From Sitta carolinensis (Eukaryota; Chordata; Aves; Passeriformes; Sittidae), in the NCBI GenBank assembly GCA_032173965.1, contig CM063287.1:9615859-9679858 (forward strand): a DNA stretch of 64,000 bases. Reading direction: 5' to 3'. This document shows, piece by piece, positions 24,683-38,400 of the stretch (its first letter is position 1; the number at the start of each line of letters is the position of its first letter). The position numbers were made by a program, and so were the translations under genes. The notes under the pieces were generated by a model. That model did not search any database. It was not told the DNA's origin and saw only the letters and a program-made list of their open reading frames with translations.

Positions 24683-26500
24683 CATGCCACCAAGAAGAAA
24701 ATACATTCCTGCAGACTTCCCTCAGCTTACGAATACCATTGTAGAACCTTTCCTTCTAGATGAGTCCTAGACATTAATATACTTGAATAAAAATCAGATC
24801 TAAAGTATTAGAGGTAGTTTCTGAATTCTACATTCACCAAGTTCGTTCAATTTAGCCACTCTGTTCCCCTATAACAATTTTTTTTTTTTTACAAAAAATT
24901 AAACAGTTGCATTTTCCTCCCATACACTTTCATCACAGCATTATCATGAAGATCTCATGAGATGCTAAGCTACTCTTTGTGTTAGGAGAAAGAGAAGCAA
25001 CACAGGACACCGAGTACCAATAAAGATCAGTGGCCAATAAAGAGCAGATAAAATAAATATAGATGAAGAGAGAGAAATACAAATGGTGAAATTTTTTAAA
25101 TATATCAGTAGTTGTTCAGAAATGTAAACTAGAAGTTAGGAACTTTCAGGAAAGCAACACAGAACTCATTTTGCTACTGTCTTAATCTATGGTCTGTCCA
25201 CATCAATACATCAATGCTGTGTGTCCTCTTGGTCCCCTATCTCAAAACAGGACACAGTAAAACTAGAAATGGTTTGCAGAACGGAAGCTTATGGTGGAAA
25301 AAGTTAAAAGAACTTCTATACAAAAAAAACCCCTGCATAAAGCAAAAAAACCCCACTTCAGTCTCTTTCCAGAAAGACATAGCTCAGGGGAGAAATAACA
25401 AACGCCTATAAAAACACGGTCCTCAAGGTCAAGGTGATAAAAATTGATTCTTCATTCTGTCTTCCAACATAAGGAGCAGGAGGCATCAACTCAAACTAAC
25501 AGGAAACAGCTTCAAAACCAGATGACATGACTCATCACCCAGCCAAGGGCTGATCCGTGAACTTCCTTGCTAATGGATGTTTAGAGAGGCAAAGGTTATA
25601 TCTAGATTTAAGGAAGACTGAACACATTTGAGAAGAAGGAGGTTGTTAAAGATTAATAAGTACACAGAAACTACATTCAGCCCTGCAGCACTTCATGTAA
25701 AGAAGAGCTGGAAAGGTAAAAGAGATACTTCAGCCACTTTTCACAGCCACCATTGTACACAGAGTAAGGGTTTAAATGGACCTCCAGACTGACCTGCTGG
25801 TCACCCTGGTGCTATGTTGGATATAAAACTGCAGTATTACAGTAAAGTAAAGGTGTAACATCCTTCTGTACTATTAAAGGAAACTTAGCAAGAAAATGCT
25901 ACATTTAAGTAGACTAGAAGGGTAAACTAAACAGCTTGATAAAGCTCCAGCTGCAAAAGCATTTGGAAATGTTAAATCTTTGCCATGTATTTAAGAACTC
26001 TATAGTGCTCTACTACTCCCTAGCCATTCTAAATGTACAATTTTAGGGCGATTACTACATAGCTGAAGTACTTAGGAAAAACTACAGATTTGCCTTAATT
26101 TCTTGTAAGCAACATCTGGCCATTCCCACGTCACACTCCTGTATTCTGGTTTTTTTTTTGTAGATGCTTATTTCAGTTGTCAACATAAAATACAATCTAT
26201 CAGCTCCTATTAGATGTTGCTGTTTTCTCTGTGATCGCATGTACAGTTTACATCCAGATCTTACAGTCTACCCAGGTAAGAAGCTACAGGTAGATGCTGG
26301 AATGATTGGATGGACAGGGAGGTGTAAGACAAAATAAAGTTTTCCAGTGAATTTCCCATGACCATGTACTGTACATACTTTTAACTTTCACAGCAAAAAT
26401 TAACTGTCTTTATAAATTCCTGATAAAGGTAAAACTTAATTTTCAAAGAAAGAAATCAAGATAGAGGAATATATTAAATGTCAAAACAACAGGCTGAGTG

Positions 26501-26560
26501 GTTTTTTTGCAGGTTTTTTTGTTTTGTTTTTTGTTTGTTTTGTTTTTGTTTATTGTTTTA
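26501..26560. repeat. T/G-only low-complexity tract
   Basis: Apart from two interruptions (a GCAG and an A), the tract is built of T runs with single G residues, with (TTTG)n-like units. It is the strand complement of the A/C tracts found elsewhere in the window. Confidence 0.85.
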
Positions 26561-27069
26561 AAAATCCATTATGTTTTGGGTGGAGGAATGAAGAAACACA
26601 GAAAAATATTTCCCCCAAACCCATGCCTTGTGGCAGAAGACTCTAAGACACAAAGGATCATAGCCCATCTGCCTGTCCACACCTCAAGCATGTCACATTT
26701 TAGTAACTGCAAAACTGAATTCTGAAAAAAATTCTACAGAAGATGAAGCAATTTTTAATATTTTTTTCCTCGTCTTTTTGTTGCTATTTTCTCTACCTAT
26801 CACTATGACACCTAACTATATGACAGCTGGAAACATCATGTTTTAGCCAGGAACACGCATCTTGAAAGCAGATGGTAAATAATCTTACTGCAGAATCACA
26901 ACAGACTGATAGAAATAACCATGTCAGCAAAGCTACTTCAGAGCCAGACAAACAAAAGAAATATTTTTATAGCAAAGTTTACAACTGAGAACATTTTCTT
27001 CGTATTACACTCCAGATCCTACAGCAGTGATAAAACTGAGACATGCACCTGAAATTTTATTGTGGTTTT

Positions 27070-27370
27070 TTTGAGCAGACTGTGCCTGAGGCAGACGCAG
27101 GCCTGTGGAGCTGAAGAGGAGGGATGAGCAGGACTGGATTCAGAGCCCTTCTCAAGACCTTGGGAGCACAGGTGGATGTGTCTGTCTGGAGAAGCCTCTG
27201 CTGGGGCCAGGGTAAGAGCTGTGCCTGCGTGTGGCTGTGGAACACGTGCACAGCTGGTCCAGGGCTGCTCCCTGCCCATCCCCGAGCACACCCAGGGCAG
27301 CATCATGCACTGAGCTCCTGCTGCACAAGCCTGCACAGCCTGAACGCCCCAACTGCGACAGCACACAGGA
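27070..27370. other. GC-rich patch of unknown nature
   Basis: Base composition rises sharply here compared with both flanks, and several CpG dinucleotides are present, including near 'gcagacgcagg', 'ctgcgtg' and 'cacgtg'. Splice-like ends can be found: a T-rich tract ending in CAG at 27078, and AGG/GTAAGA at 27211-27212. The enclosed 133 bp has a stop in the frames I read, so it is not a coding exon. It could be an old repeat, a non-coding exon or a small regulatory element. No family is recognised. Confidence 0.5.
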
Positions 27371-28037
27371 AGGAATGTTTGGCTGAGATTGGGAAGATTC
27401 CCATGAAACTGAATGTGCTTTACGTATCAACTTTAATTCTCTCAGCAGAAAGAAAATGGAAGGATGCAACAATGCTTTTAAGAAACCAGCTAATGATTAA
27501 GATTAAAGAACTCCTCCAAAGGCTGTAAGGTTACTCCCTATGTTAAAGAGGATCTGTCTGCATGTATAAAGTACTCTCAAAAGTGGAAAAATTCAGACAA
27601 AGCTTTTCACACTCTAAGAGAGCTGATCTGGGCATCTCAGATAAATGAAGAGCTTAGTTTCTGTTAGCTGGAAATTTGAAATTCGTTTAGTACAGCATTT
27701 GCCTATGGATCATTTGTTACAATTATGCTACTTAATGTATTCTAATAGGATTCATCTTCCTGAGGCATCTGAGTTGTTTATCAATAGCCTACATAACACG
27801 GTGACAAATGATACATGTTTATGAAAAAAAATTTGTATTTCAGCTCAAGATACCTTATTATAACCTAATTACAAACATTCAAAAAATTCAAAGTAAAGTA
27901 CCACAAAAAATAGTTTTATTTAAATTAACCCACATTGGAGAGACTTGCTGGAGTTTTTCAATACTGAAACTATAAAGCAATAACTGGACAGGTAAAAGTG
28001 TCTCTACCTATGAGCTACTACAAACAATTAACACCAC

Positions 28038-28054
28038 AAAAAAAAAAAAAAAAA
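28038..28054. repeat. Poly-A run, 17 bases
   Basis: An uninterrupted A homopolymer followed by 'gaaacccc'. No retrotransposon body or polyadenylation signal is recognised just upstream. Confidence 0.9.
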
Positions 28055-28911
28055 GAAACCCCAGAAAGACCTTTTACTTCCAAGCTTTAATATCTTTCAT
28101 AACTTGCAAACTCTAGAAAAGCTCCTAAACAAAGGATTTTCTTCTGAAGCTCTCCTAAATTTTACTTGCTTCACCTTTTATTTCTTTTCTTTAACATGAT
28201 GGAAAACTATTTGCCTTTTGTTCTAAGATGGGGTTTTGTGGGTTTGTTATTCAACATGAGAACTGTACAGTTTACTTTCAGGGGGAAAAAAAAGGAAAGA
28301 GTAGCAGACAAGTAACAGAGAAATGACAGGATGTGAATGATAATAAGATAAAAAAATATAGAGAAATATACCAGGCCTATGAGACAGGGCTGACTTGGAC
28401 AGCATGGCAGACAGATGCGAAGTGAGTTTGTCAGAATAAGTTACAAGCTACTGCAACAAAGATGATGAAGTCCAAGCAATTAGAACAAAGCAAGGAAAAC
28501 CCAGAAAACATTAGCCCAAAACAGGTACCCTTTTCTTTTTCATTTTAACTGCAATTTCTTACTTTAGACCCCGATATAATGAAATTAGTTTGGATGAAAG
28601 TCACAAAATAGTCAGATTTGCTACAGCTAAAAGCCTAAATTCCAAGGAAAACTCTATTTCTGTCTTCCAGCTACTTAGTGGGAGGGTATAGGTATGACTG
28701 CCCTCTAAGGTGCAGAGCGACAGGATGAGAGACAAGGAATACAAGCTGGAATGTGGGCGATTCCAGAGAGATGTGTGGGAATTTTGTTCCTCTTGAGGCC
28801 ACTGGAACATACTGGAACAATTTGCTCAGAGGCACCATGGAGTTTTCATTTCTAGAAATATTCAACAGTCATGATCCTTATAAATCTTAAGTTTCAAAAA
28901 ACCAAACCAAG

Positions 28912-29042
28912 CCTGTCTGTGTTCAAGAAGTGTTTGAACCACACTCTTGGGCACAGGTTATGATTCCTGGAGAGACCTGTGTAGGGTCAGGAGTCAGACT
29001 GGATGATTCTGATGGGTCCCTTCCAACTCAGCATATTCTAAG
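28912..29042 (+). mobile_element. CR1 LINE 3'-end fragment
   Basis: This block lies in the forward orientation. It holds 'gtgttcaagaagtgtttgaa', corresponding to the end of CR1 ORF2. Further on is 'gactggatgattctgatggg' followed by 'tcccttccaactcagcatat' and 'attcta', which is the CR1 3' terminus. The fragment is 5'-truncated to about 130 bp and its final 8-bp repeats are reduced to a single degraded unit. It is opposite in orientation to the copies at 1576 and 24560, so they are independent insertions. Confidence 0.85.
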
Positions 29043-30212
29043 GAAAAAACAACCCACCTAAAACACTAACCTATTCTCAGAGACTGAATGTTTAACCTCC
29101 AGCACTTTAGCAAGCGCTCATTAGTAACAACACAGTGTGCTTGAAATTTAATTCCAGTGGATGGTTACAAACTTCCAGCTGCTCAGGTACGTGTTAGAAA
29201 TCGAACAAAGGTGTGCTGATAACACAATTAAAGTTACTAACAGCACTGGGCAAGCAGTGACCAAGTCACACAACCAGTCAATAATATAACAGTGTGAACA
29301 CATCTTTCTTCCTACATTTTCCTAGGAAATTACTTTCAGCTTTCTCAAAAACATGTCTAATAGAAAACAAAAGTTTCTTCCTGCCATTCAAAAGGGGAGA
29401 TATGATGCATGAACTGATTCCCAAGTCTCTGCAACAATCTTGCAAGCTGTGATGATGACACTGTTTAGCCAGGCTCGAGTTTCTGTTCCCACCTCGTTTG
29501 TTTGCTCTGTCTCAGCATTAGAATCAAGTAAATCCAATCTGGGAAGTCACAGAACCACACCTACCCCTGCTTCACTAAACTGTGCATTGGGTGGATTGGA
29601 GGAAATGCTGTCTATCAGAACGAGTGGGAATCCAGAGCCAGAACAAACTCTCTCACAGAAACCTCAAACATATGGACCAGCCGTTTACAAGTATATCACC
29701 CATTTCAACAGGATTCCTTTGAGGAAAAAACCCCAAACAACCCACAACCAGCATGCAGAATTCCATATGGACACTAATAAAGGAGCAGAAGACATGGTTA
29801 CACTGGCTTGTGTTTAAGCAAGAATATTGTATAATAAAAATCTTTCAGCACCAAGTCCAATAAAATACAAGCTCAGACCTTAATATTTATTAAATTTGTT
29901 ATACTTTTTTCCTACTTTTTTCATTAAAATACGAAAAAAAGGAGAAAGTAATTTTTTTAGACAAAGGAACATCTGCCATATGCATTTTCAAAAATACCTG
30001 AATTACCTAAAGATTTTACAAAAAATCCCTGAAATACTCATGTGAACGAGTTAAATATCAAGTTGCATACTTCTATCACTTTCCAAAGAATGATGCCTGC
30101 TGAGCATGAAAAAATAGCAGTTACCTAGAATGAAATTTTCTCTTGGTAAGCTCCCTAAAAAGCCAGTATTAACCTCCTCTCCTTTACCTTACACAGAATT
30201 GCTCAACTACAT

Positions 30213-30287
30213 TAAAAAAAACAAGACCTCCCAAAAATAACCAACAAAAATAAAAATCCCAAACAAAACAAAACAAACCCCAAACCA
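30213..30287. repeat. A/C-rich low-complexity tract
   Basis: Runs of A are broken by single C or short C runs, with CAAAA-like units around 30260-30280. A few T and G residues interrupt it, so it is less pure than the tracts at 55.2 and 60.6 kb. Confidence 0.75.
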
Positions 30288-33200
30288 GCTCACCAAGGAA
30301 ACAAACGAGAATTTCAAAGTAAGACTAACACTAAACAGTGATTACAACACATTCACAGCCATAGGTACAGAAATGCTTTAGAGAGGTCACTTTTCCTTCT
30401 GTCTTACTGGATACGTAAAAAATTCAAAATGATGCTTTAGCTTTTATTAGGAATATAAAACAGGAACCGCTAGTTTTGCATGCTTGTCTAAATGTAAATG
30501 TAATGGCATGAAAATATTACTGTTATGCACTCAAAGCCATTTTATAAACCATCCCAACTGCCAAATCAATCACTGTATTATTAATATGCCATGTGTGATG
30601 TTTTTGAAAAGCTAAACATTTCAAAAAAGTCTAAATTACTCTGTTTTACTCTTCATGATTTTTATTATATATAATAGGTTTCAGGCTATTTATAAGTATG
30701 AAAGTAAAGCTCTTTCAAGAAACACAGTGAAGATGCTCTATATCTACAGTTCCTGGAGCTGGTCTGAATCTTGCATTTCAAGAAGCAGAGAAAGCAAAGT
30801 GAGCAGGTTAATTTCCTGTTGGTCAGTCTTGCAGCGCCCACCCACTGATTCACCCGAAGTTCCTTCAAGTGCACAAGACTAAGCAGATACTGAGTATTGT
30901 CAAAGCTGAAAAATCCTTTTCCTTGAGGAAAACCACATTCAGTCCATTAGTACAAAAGGACTTTTCCAGTGATTGGATTATCCACTCAATATATGATAAA
31001 AACTAAACAAGGAAAATATAGTTACTAAAATGCAGGTTTTTTTGGCTGGCTGAATATCATGAATTGCCTTGCTCAGATTTTGCACTCAACAGTCATTACT
31101 GGAAGGTTGTTATTTTATAATTATAATTTTAATATTGCAATTCAACATACTTGAAATACTAATTTCCTGCATTCTGATCCCTGTATCTTATTGCTTTTGT
31201 GCCAAATATACATTTGAAGACTGGTATTACATATGATAAAAACACTTGTAAAAAAGCAATTATATATATCTCGTTGTCAAAACCAGGCACTAACTGTTAA
31301 AAAGATCCAACACATTAAAAGTAAAAAAAATTGGCACAAACTAATTAGAGTAGATGACATTTACAAAAAGAAAATAATTGTATGAAGACCTCAAAAAAGA
31401 AATTAACAAAATCATCCCATCTTTGATAGACTGATAGACTCATCTAGGATGAAAAGAAGACACTGAAGAATTTAAAATGGGACCACAATGTGATTACACT
31501 CAATTAAGCCTACAATTATTGCCAAATGATTCTTTTCTGCTGAAGATAAAAATGATCTAATGGTATTGGGAAAACACTTCACAACACTCAGAAGGTTAAA
31601 AACTTTAAGAAAAAAAATCAGTCACATTCTTCTTATATGTATTACTGACAAAAACAAAACCCCATGCCATGGCTTGTCAGATTATTCAGCTATTTCTCAG
31701 TATGGCAAGATTTACATACAAATACAGCTCTACAGAACAGGAGGAGGTTTGAGTGCAGAGGTAATGAAATCTCTTTCCTTTCTGCATTTCCCCACAAACC
31801 TGAAGATATGTGAATTAAAACACTAGAGCTGACAAATAAGTTTGGCAGACTAGGCACGAGGGATTAAAACTGACTCACATGATATTTCCGTCAGATGTAC
31901 CTGAACACTTTACAGGCATCATTAAAATTCAAATTATTACATGTGAAATTCAAGGCCCTGCTGAGAAAATATCAGGCTTGCAAATACAATCTGTTGTTGC
32001 ACTGCAGTAACATCAAAAACCCCTGAATGCCAAGTTACGTGGCAGACAGCAGAAATAAGAGAGGGGACTCAAAAAGGAAAACCTGATCAGATTTTCCTCC
32101 CCTCCCCTTTTTGGAAACAGCCTCTTTTGTGGTATTCCTTGAATACACTGCTACTGCAGTAATGAAAATGAAACTGGATAAAAATGAAGCTTGATTAGTA
32201 AACATAGGCATGGCTAATTACTTCTGCTTGGGTTTGTCAAATAGTCTTCTTATATTTACGGGTCAGAGTAATAGTCAGAAAATGATTCTTCAAGCATCTG
32301 AAATTCTAGATGTTGTCCTAGAAGCAGCAGAATCTTATTCCCAACCTAACTCAAGCAAACTTCTGCCTGGAGTCAGCATCTTGTGCTTTAAGCAACACAG
32401 CAAGCTGGAGTACATAACAACCAAAACTCCCAGTGTTACTTTTGGAATATTTTAATTTTATGGGTTATATTGATCCATCCTTAGTTTATTTACCATAGAT
32501 TTCTGACTGGTTTCACAACAGAGTAAGTAGAGCAATAATGGTAATAATGGCATGAATTCTTTAAGTTTATGTAAGGATAAGCACAAAACAGGATTTTTAA
32601 ATTTCATTACAAGCCATACAAAAAAGACATTATCATCAGTTAAAAACCTCACGTTATCTGTGGTCAAGGTGAAACAAAAGTAACTTGGGGAATGTTTAAT
32701 TCTAAACTATGAAATCTATGCTTTCCCCAATCCCATGCCTATACTATTCTTAGTTAATCTATGCACAAGAAAATGTTTGGACAGAACAAACCATTTGTGA
32801 CCTTCTTAATAAGATTTGAAGACAATCCCCCACTGCTTACATGAAGTCACACACAAACTAACACTGAAGGTGATGCAGTAGCAACTCCTCCCCCATTACT
32901 TCCCCCCCAAAAATGTATCTTTCAATAATTATTTATCTTGCCATAATTTCTCAAATGAAGTACCTTAGTTTACATGCATATTTTGACAGTATACTTCATT
33001 CCCCTTTTTTTTTTCCATGGGGAAAAAAGAATGCAGAAAAATAGATGTTTGCTGTGTTTCCCTTATGTGGGAGCAGAATTTTCTTATCTAGAGCAAATTT
33101 ACCTCAGGGAAACCTCACAGGTGGCCTAAATTCTGGATATTTGTCTCAGATACTCATTCTTTGTTTCCTGAAGGACTTCCTGGATTTTACACTGCTAACA

Positions 33201-35356
33201 CAAGCTCCTTTAAAGGAAAACCTCTAATACTGACAAACAAGTCAACATTTGTTTCTGTTTAGCATCTCAAGCACCCAACTCCTTTGAGGCTTACCCTGCA
33301 TCCCAAAGCAGTTCTTTCCCAGGTTTAAGGACCTGGCTATACATTGCTTTCAAGTCTATCTCGATCACCTTGTATGTGTGCACACCAATTTAATGAAAGC
33401 AACTTTAGAAGATGATGCATCCTAGAGCTTAGCAGCTGCACTGCATGGCCAAGCAGTTCTTTAAGTGAGAACTGCACTTTTTCTAACTACAAAATTCATC
33501 ACATTTTGACTGCACTTAGACACTTAGTTTTCCAGTATGTGGGATACACACCTCCTTCTGAAAATGCATCTGGGAATGCAGGTAGAAACCTCTTTTCTTT
33601 AGAGAAAGATAAAAGAAAAAGGTTTTAGAAAGTGATCAAGCACCATGACAGGACCTTCTGACCATGTGGTGTAATCTGCATCCCTCAGTCACCAAAAATC
33701 AACAAAGAGAGTCACAAGAAACCTGATTTTAACCTTACATTTTGCCTGCTTTGACGAGGACATTGAACAAGATGTCTCTGATGTGAAAATGCCAGGGAAG
33801 TTTTCCTAAGAACTTCCAGTGAAAAAGTAATTAGACAAAGCATTTATATCAAGCTCTGTTTCAAGTACAAACAATAGAAGATTTTTCTTCAAATTCCAGT
33901 AAATACCGGTATTTTCCAGAGCTTTATTTGAAACTACAGATCATATACTAAAACACTTTCTATTTGGAATGAAGAGATGTGCCCAATACTCCCTTGAAAT
34001 GCTTTCCAGCCACAAATCTGCTAAACGCCAGCCCTGCCACTCTCACAGAGCTGGGTGTAATTAAACAGGCAATATAATAGCTGTCACTATTGTACACAAA
34101 GCATCCACTTGGAACCATACTAATAGAAAAAGCAGAACTCTATGTTCCAAACTGTCCAGAAAACAGAATGTTTTATACTCTGCAATCCCCCAAAGTAATC
34201 TACATGTCAATTTTAAAAAAAGTCAAATTCTTTCCCAAAGTAATAGACGCTTTAAAAAAAATCATCCAGTCAAACAAACCAAAACCACAAGTCCCTTCCA
34301 ACCACCAAAGAATGGAAACAATCCTCTGATTAAATCTGCTTAGTTTGTTTTCTTAATTTTCTAGTCTACTACATGTTCCTAGGGCCTCCAAGTCTACTTT
34401 TTCAACAGTGCTTCAGATTCTGTTAATTCTACTTTGGTACTTTGAAAAAATAAGCATTTCTTTTCACTAAATCTACTTTTAAAAGCAAAGTGATCTGTTG
34501 GCCTGTCCATGACCATGGTAATGCATTAGGAAAAAAAAATTAAATGAAAAAAAAAAGGTAATATATGGCTTACATATCTTTCAGAATCAAATAATTTATG
34601 CCTTTGGCATTCAGCTTTCTTAATATAAAATTTTAACAAATATTTCATAAGTAGATAATACCTAATCACAGACAGAAAAAGTATTACTGTTTAATTTTGC
34701 ATTTTCCAAAGGCAAAAGAAGCTTGCCAAGAGGTGGTTAACCAACAGACTCAGAGCCCTCTTCTTCCTCACACTGGCACTGTTGAATATTAATTCTTCTG
34801 GTCACTCTGTATCCATGCTGATTTTCTTTCATCATGGCGAGGGTTGCCTGACAGTGCTTTGCAAAGTGGAACAAACTATTGGAAGCAAGATGCTCCCCAT
34901 TAAAAAGTGTAACATTGCTTATTTTTGCAGCCCTCTATTAGCAAAGCAGCATTGGAAATTCTAATAAGAAAATAACCAGAAAGCCAAGTGGCATTTCACC
35001 AAAAGGATCAAAAAGGCCAGCTCACATATTTCGACTGTTCAGGAATTGCATTGCTGCATGGTCAGCACATAGAGCTGCCAGGGTTTAACTATTGCCACTT
35101 ACCAGGATTTTCAGAAGACAGCCATAGGCTCACACTGATGTTTGTTGCTCCTTTTATCACCTACTCAAAACCAGATCACTTTACAAGGAAGTTTTTCATT
35201 ATGTTTATTATTACTATTTTAGCCCCATATGAGAAACTCCTGTATAATTCATTCCCCTTCACTGAGGCAGTAGTTAATCCCAGCCCTACAGTTATCATGA
35301 AATCTGTAAACCACAACCCTGACTGGCCCAAGTAAGCAGAGGTCTGCTCAGATGAA

Positions 35357-35357
<1 letters not shown>

Positions 35358-35414
<57 letters not shown>
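35358..35414. repeat. Pure poly-A run, 57 bases
   Basis: An unbroken A homopolymer, the longest single-base run in the window. No AATAAA is visible in the 40 bases upstream and no flanking direct repeat was found, so a retrocopied mRNA tail is not supported. Runs this long are error-prone in sequencing and the true length may differ. Confidence 0.95.
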
Positions 35415-35416
<2 letters not shown>

Positions 35417-38400
35417 CAGTGGTGCTTACAATATAATTTTTAAATTACTATCAAAAGTGGCTTGAAATAGCTAAATAATTGAACAAAATAGCCTTTATAA
35501 AATCAAAGAAAATTAAAAACACTGCAGTACTAAATGTGAAAGTGCATGGAGGAAAATAAAGTAGCAGGTAATTGAAATTTCTATTATTACCTTGAGGGAA
35601 AGGAAGAGTTCCCAGCTATTTGCTTTGTTCAGTGCAGTTACATTGGCATACCATGAAGTTTAGGGGTAATTTGACTTTCTTCAAGTATGAAAACAAAGAT
35701 CCCATGAACATTAATGTCATCCCTTCCAGAAAGGTAAATAAATGCATGGTACTCCAGTTCTCCACAGAGAACTCTGCCCAAGGGCACAGTGCTGAACTCT
35801 CTGTGATCCTAGATCATAGGGGCAGGGCAGGATGACAGTCACCTGAATGGAATTAATTTCTGACACAGGATCAAACACAACTTCATTACCAAAGCCTCCA
35901 AGTTAAGCACCATGAGCTGCACTCGAATTGGTCTTTCCAGGCTTTGTGTTCCCTGTTCAGAGGAACCAGCAGAGCCCCACACACAGTATCAGAGAGAGGA
36001 CAGAACTCCAGGTGTGGAAGGGCTTGGTTTAGCCAGCAGCACATCCAGCTGACCAGGCTTCTGAAGGATCAATATCCTCAGAACTTGATTCTGCAGAATT
36101 GCCCTGAGCGCATGGAATCTGCACAGACCTTCCTTCCTTAACCCCAGCTCAAAACTCTGGTACTTCCTAAATGGGCTCAGAATTGAAATGCTCTCTCCTT
36201 TCCTTCCCAAATAAAGATATCTCGTTATCCCCTCTGTATTGTAAGCTACCTCAAATACTAATACAGTCCCAATGCCACTGTAAGAAGGAATTATCCTTAT
36301 GGACAACACATCCAATTGTGGACACTACAGCTCCAAAAAAACCTCCCAGAACATTACTACTGTATGTGGCATCAAACACACATACTATCAGCCAAGTTTT
36401 CTAATTTAGCATTCATGTATTCTTTTTAGATCTAATTTATACACTGCCAACTAATTGATGTGCAGCAAACCTTAAATATTAAGCAATGCAAAGCAGCACA
36501 GAAACATGTACAGAGGTCAGATAACTTGAAAGAAGACTCAGCATGATTTTTTTTTATTTTTTTTTTATGATATACAGCATATTTATGCTATGGAACATCT
36601 CCTGAGACATACACATATAAAAAGTGTAAATATTTTCCGAGAATGCAGCTCTGAAGAAAGCTTGAAATAATAGAGGAAAGGCATTAAGTCTGAATGCAGG
36701 GAGGAAAACAGAGAGAAAAACATTACTTCCAAGAGCAATTTTGGAACAAGGTATCTTTACAGCTCACTGGTTAGAGGCTTTGATAGCCCCAGACCAGATA
36801 ATCTTTAACCCTCAAAGCTATACAAGAATAAAACGCCACTGAACTTCCAAGTGCAAATATATCCCAATCTAATTATTCTGGGTGCACTCGTAGAATTCTT
36901 ATGCAGCCTAGAGCTTAAAATATGTTGTGTTTGTGGCAGCAGATGGGCTCTATTTCTTGATAAGTTTGGCTTGGATGAAAGATAATGTCTAAAACTAGAA
37001 CATTACAACACATACCTTTAAATGTAAAAATGTAAGATGACCTTTTATGTGTCATGTCTACACAATACGCTGCCAAGTTGTTTAAAAAAAAAGATGTAGA
37101 ATACAGGGAATAGGGTAAAAAGTAAAAGCAAACCAAAGGCACACTGTTTTCTTAACACTTATAAAGGATACACACATTAATTTTGAGATTCTGTGTCCAC
37201 AGCAAGAGGTTAATTTTCTATACAATTTTGGTAAAAATCTGTTCAGAGATACTATAGGTTTTTGCAACAATTAAAAATGTGGCAAATAATGCAAAAATTT
37301 TGCAAAACAAATGGTTATATATTATTTAAATCAGAAGCCAATTTAATACTGCTGATGCATATAAATTATGTAAGTGAACATGACTCCTGCAGCATACTAA
37401 TAAATATAATTTTAAACTCTGCTCAAGAAGCAGGAACTGCCAATAAAACCCAAACTGTACCACGTTCAAAAGGAGGAAATTATCTGTATGCAAAAACATT
37501 ACCTACATGCTCTTACTTTTCTTCATGTGGCATAAGGGTAGCTTTCAGGCTGTGGAGTTGTCAAAAACTAAATTTGTGACTGAAAACCTAAATTAATTCC
37601 TGAAGAGGCTGTGGAGAAGACATTCAGACTGTAGAAGATAGTGGCTGTTAAACACTACAGAATTCTTGAGTTTCTGGAACGATCCTACACATTGGAAAAG
37701 TTAGATGTGCTGTCTATCACATCCTGCTTCCCTGTGGCATAATTTTTTGCTCCCTGTAACCAAGTTACATGGAGCTCTACATAAAATCAGACTTCTTGCT
37801 ATTCACAGCGTAAAATAAAATAAAAACCTCCACAATGACTAGCAATGCTAAAGCTACAAGAAACAAATGCCCCCAGGCAAGAAAGTCACAGCTCATTTTT
37901 CACCAGCACAGAACAAGCTAATGGTGCCTAAAAGGAAGCCAACAGTCCATCAGAACTGCTGCTCTCAGCAGATGAGCGTGCCCACATCCATGGCTGGGCA
38001 GCTGCCTCTGAGACACACTGAATTTAACCATAATCAGCACACAGAAGCTTGATTTTAATCCATTAAAAATGCAAGGCTTCTGAACAACAGCAGCAGTGTC
38101 CTTGCCACATGGTTCATCAGAGGAATAAATTGAGTCAACTTTGGTAAAATGCAAAGTGTGAAGTAGAAGTTATGATTTATTCAATTTACTGATATTCATT
38201 GCTTAACATACCTTCTTCTTGAAGCAAAAGTGATTTAGTTTTTGACTTAATGGTGTGTTCAGCAGAATTTCAACAGGGTACTTTTGACTTCAGGAACTTG
38301 AATCAGGCAGTCTTCACTAATTACTATGTTTAGATTTGAGTAAGAATGTGACCCCACGGTGTCTCAGCTCATGCTGCTAATGTAAATGTGCAATTCTCTT

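Larger units (their letters stand above)
24683..28911. other. Unique non-coding sequence with one GC-rich patch
   Basis: No gene is recognised. The stretch holds a T/G-only tract at 26501-26560, a GC-rich patch at 27070-27370 and a run of 17 A at 28038-28054. The 134-codon frame at 27124-27528 is the longest of the window. It lies largely in the GC-rich patch, where stop codons are rarer, and it is matched by overlapping minus-strand frames, so it is not called as a gene. Confidence 0.6.

Noticed and set aside
27124..27528. 134-codon plus-strand frame, the longest in the window
   Set aside because: It lies largely in a GC-rich patch where stops are scarce, overlaps three minus-strand frames, and matches no known family.
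29440..29817. 125-codon plus-strand frame
   Set aside because: No motif or signal, and the Thr/Pro-rich composition follows local base content.
34286..34310. 'gtcccttccaacc', a motif found at CR1 3' ends
   Set aside because: Neither the upstream CR1 sequence nor the terminal 8-bp repeat follows, so 13 bases alone are not enough.
35000..35414. Possible mRNA retrocopy ending in the 57-A tract
   Set aside because: No polyadenylation signal upstream, no target-site duplication, and the 115-codon frame there matches no known protein.
35989..36315. 108-codon minus-strand frame
   Set aside because: Overlapping plus-strand frames of similar length, and no recognised domain.
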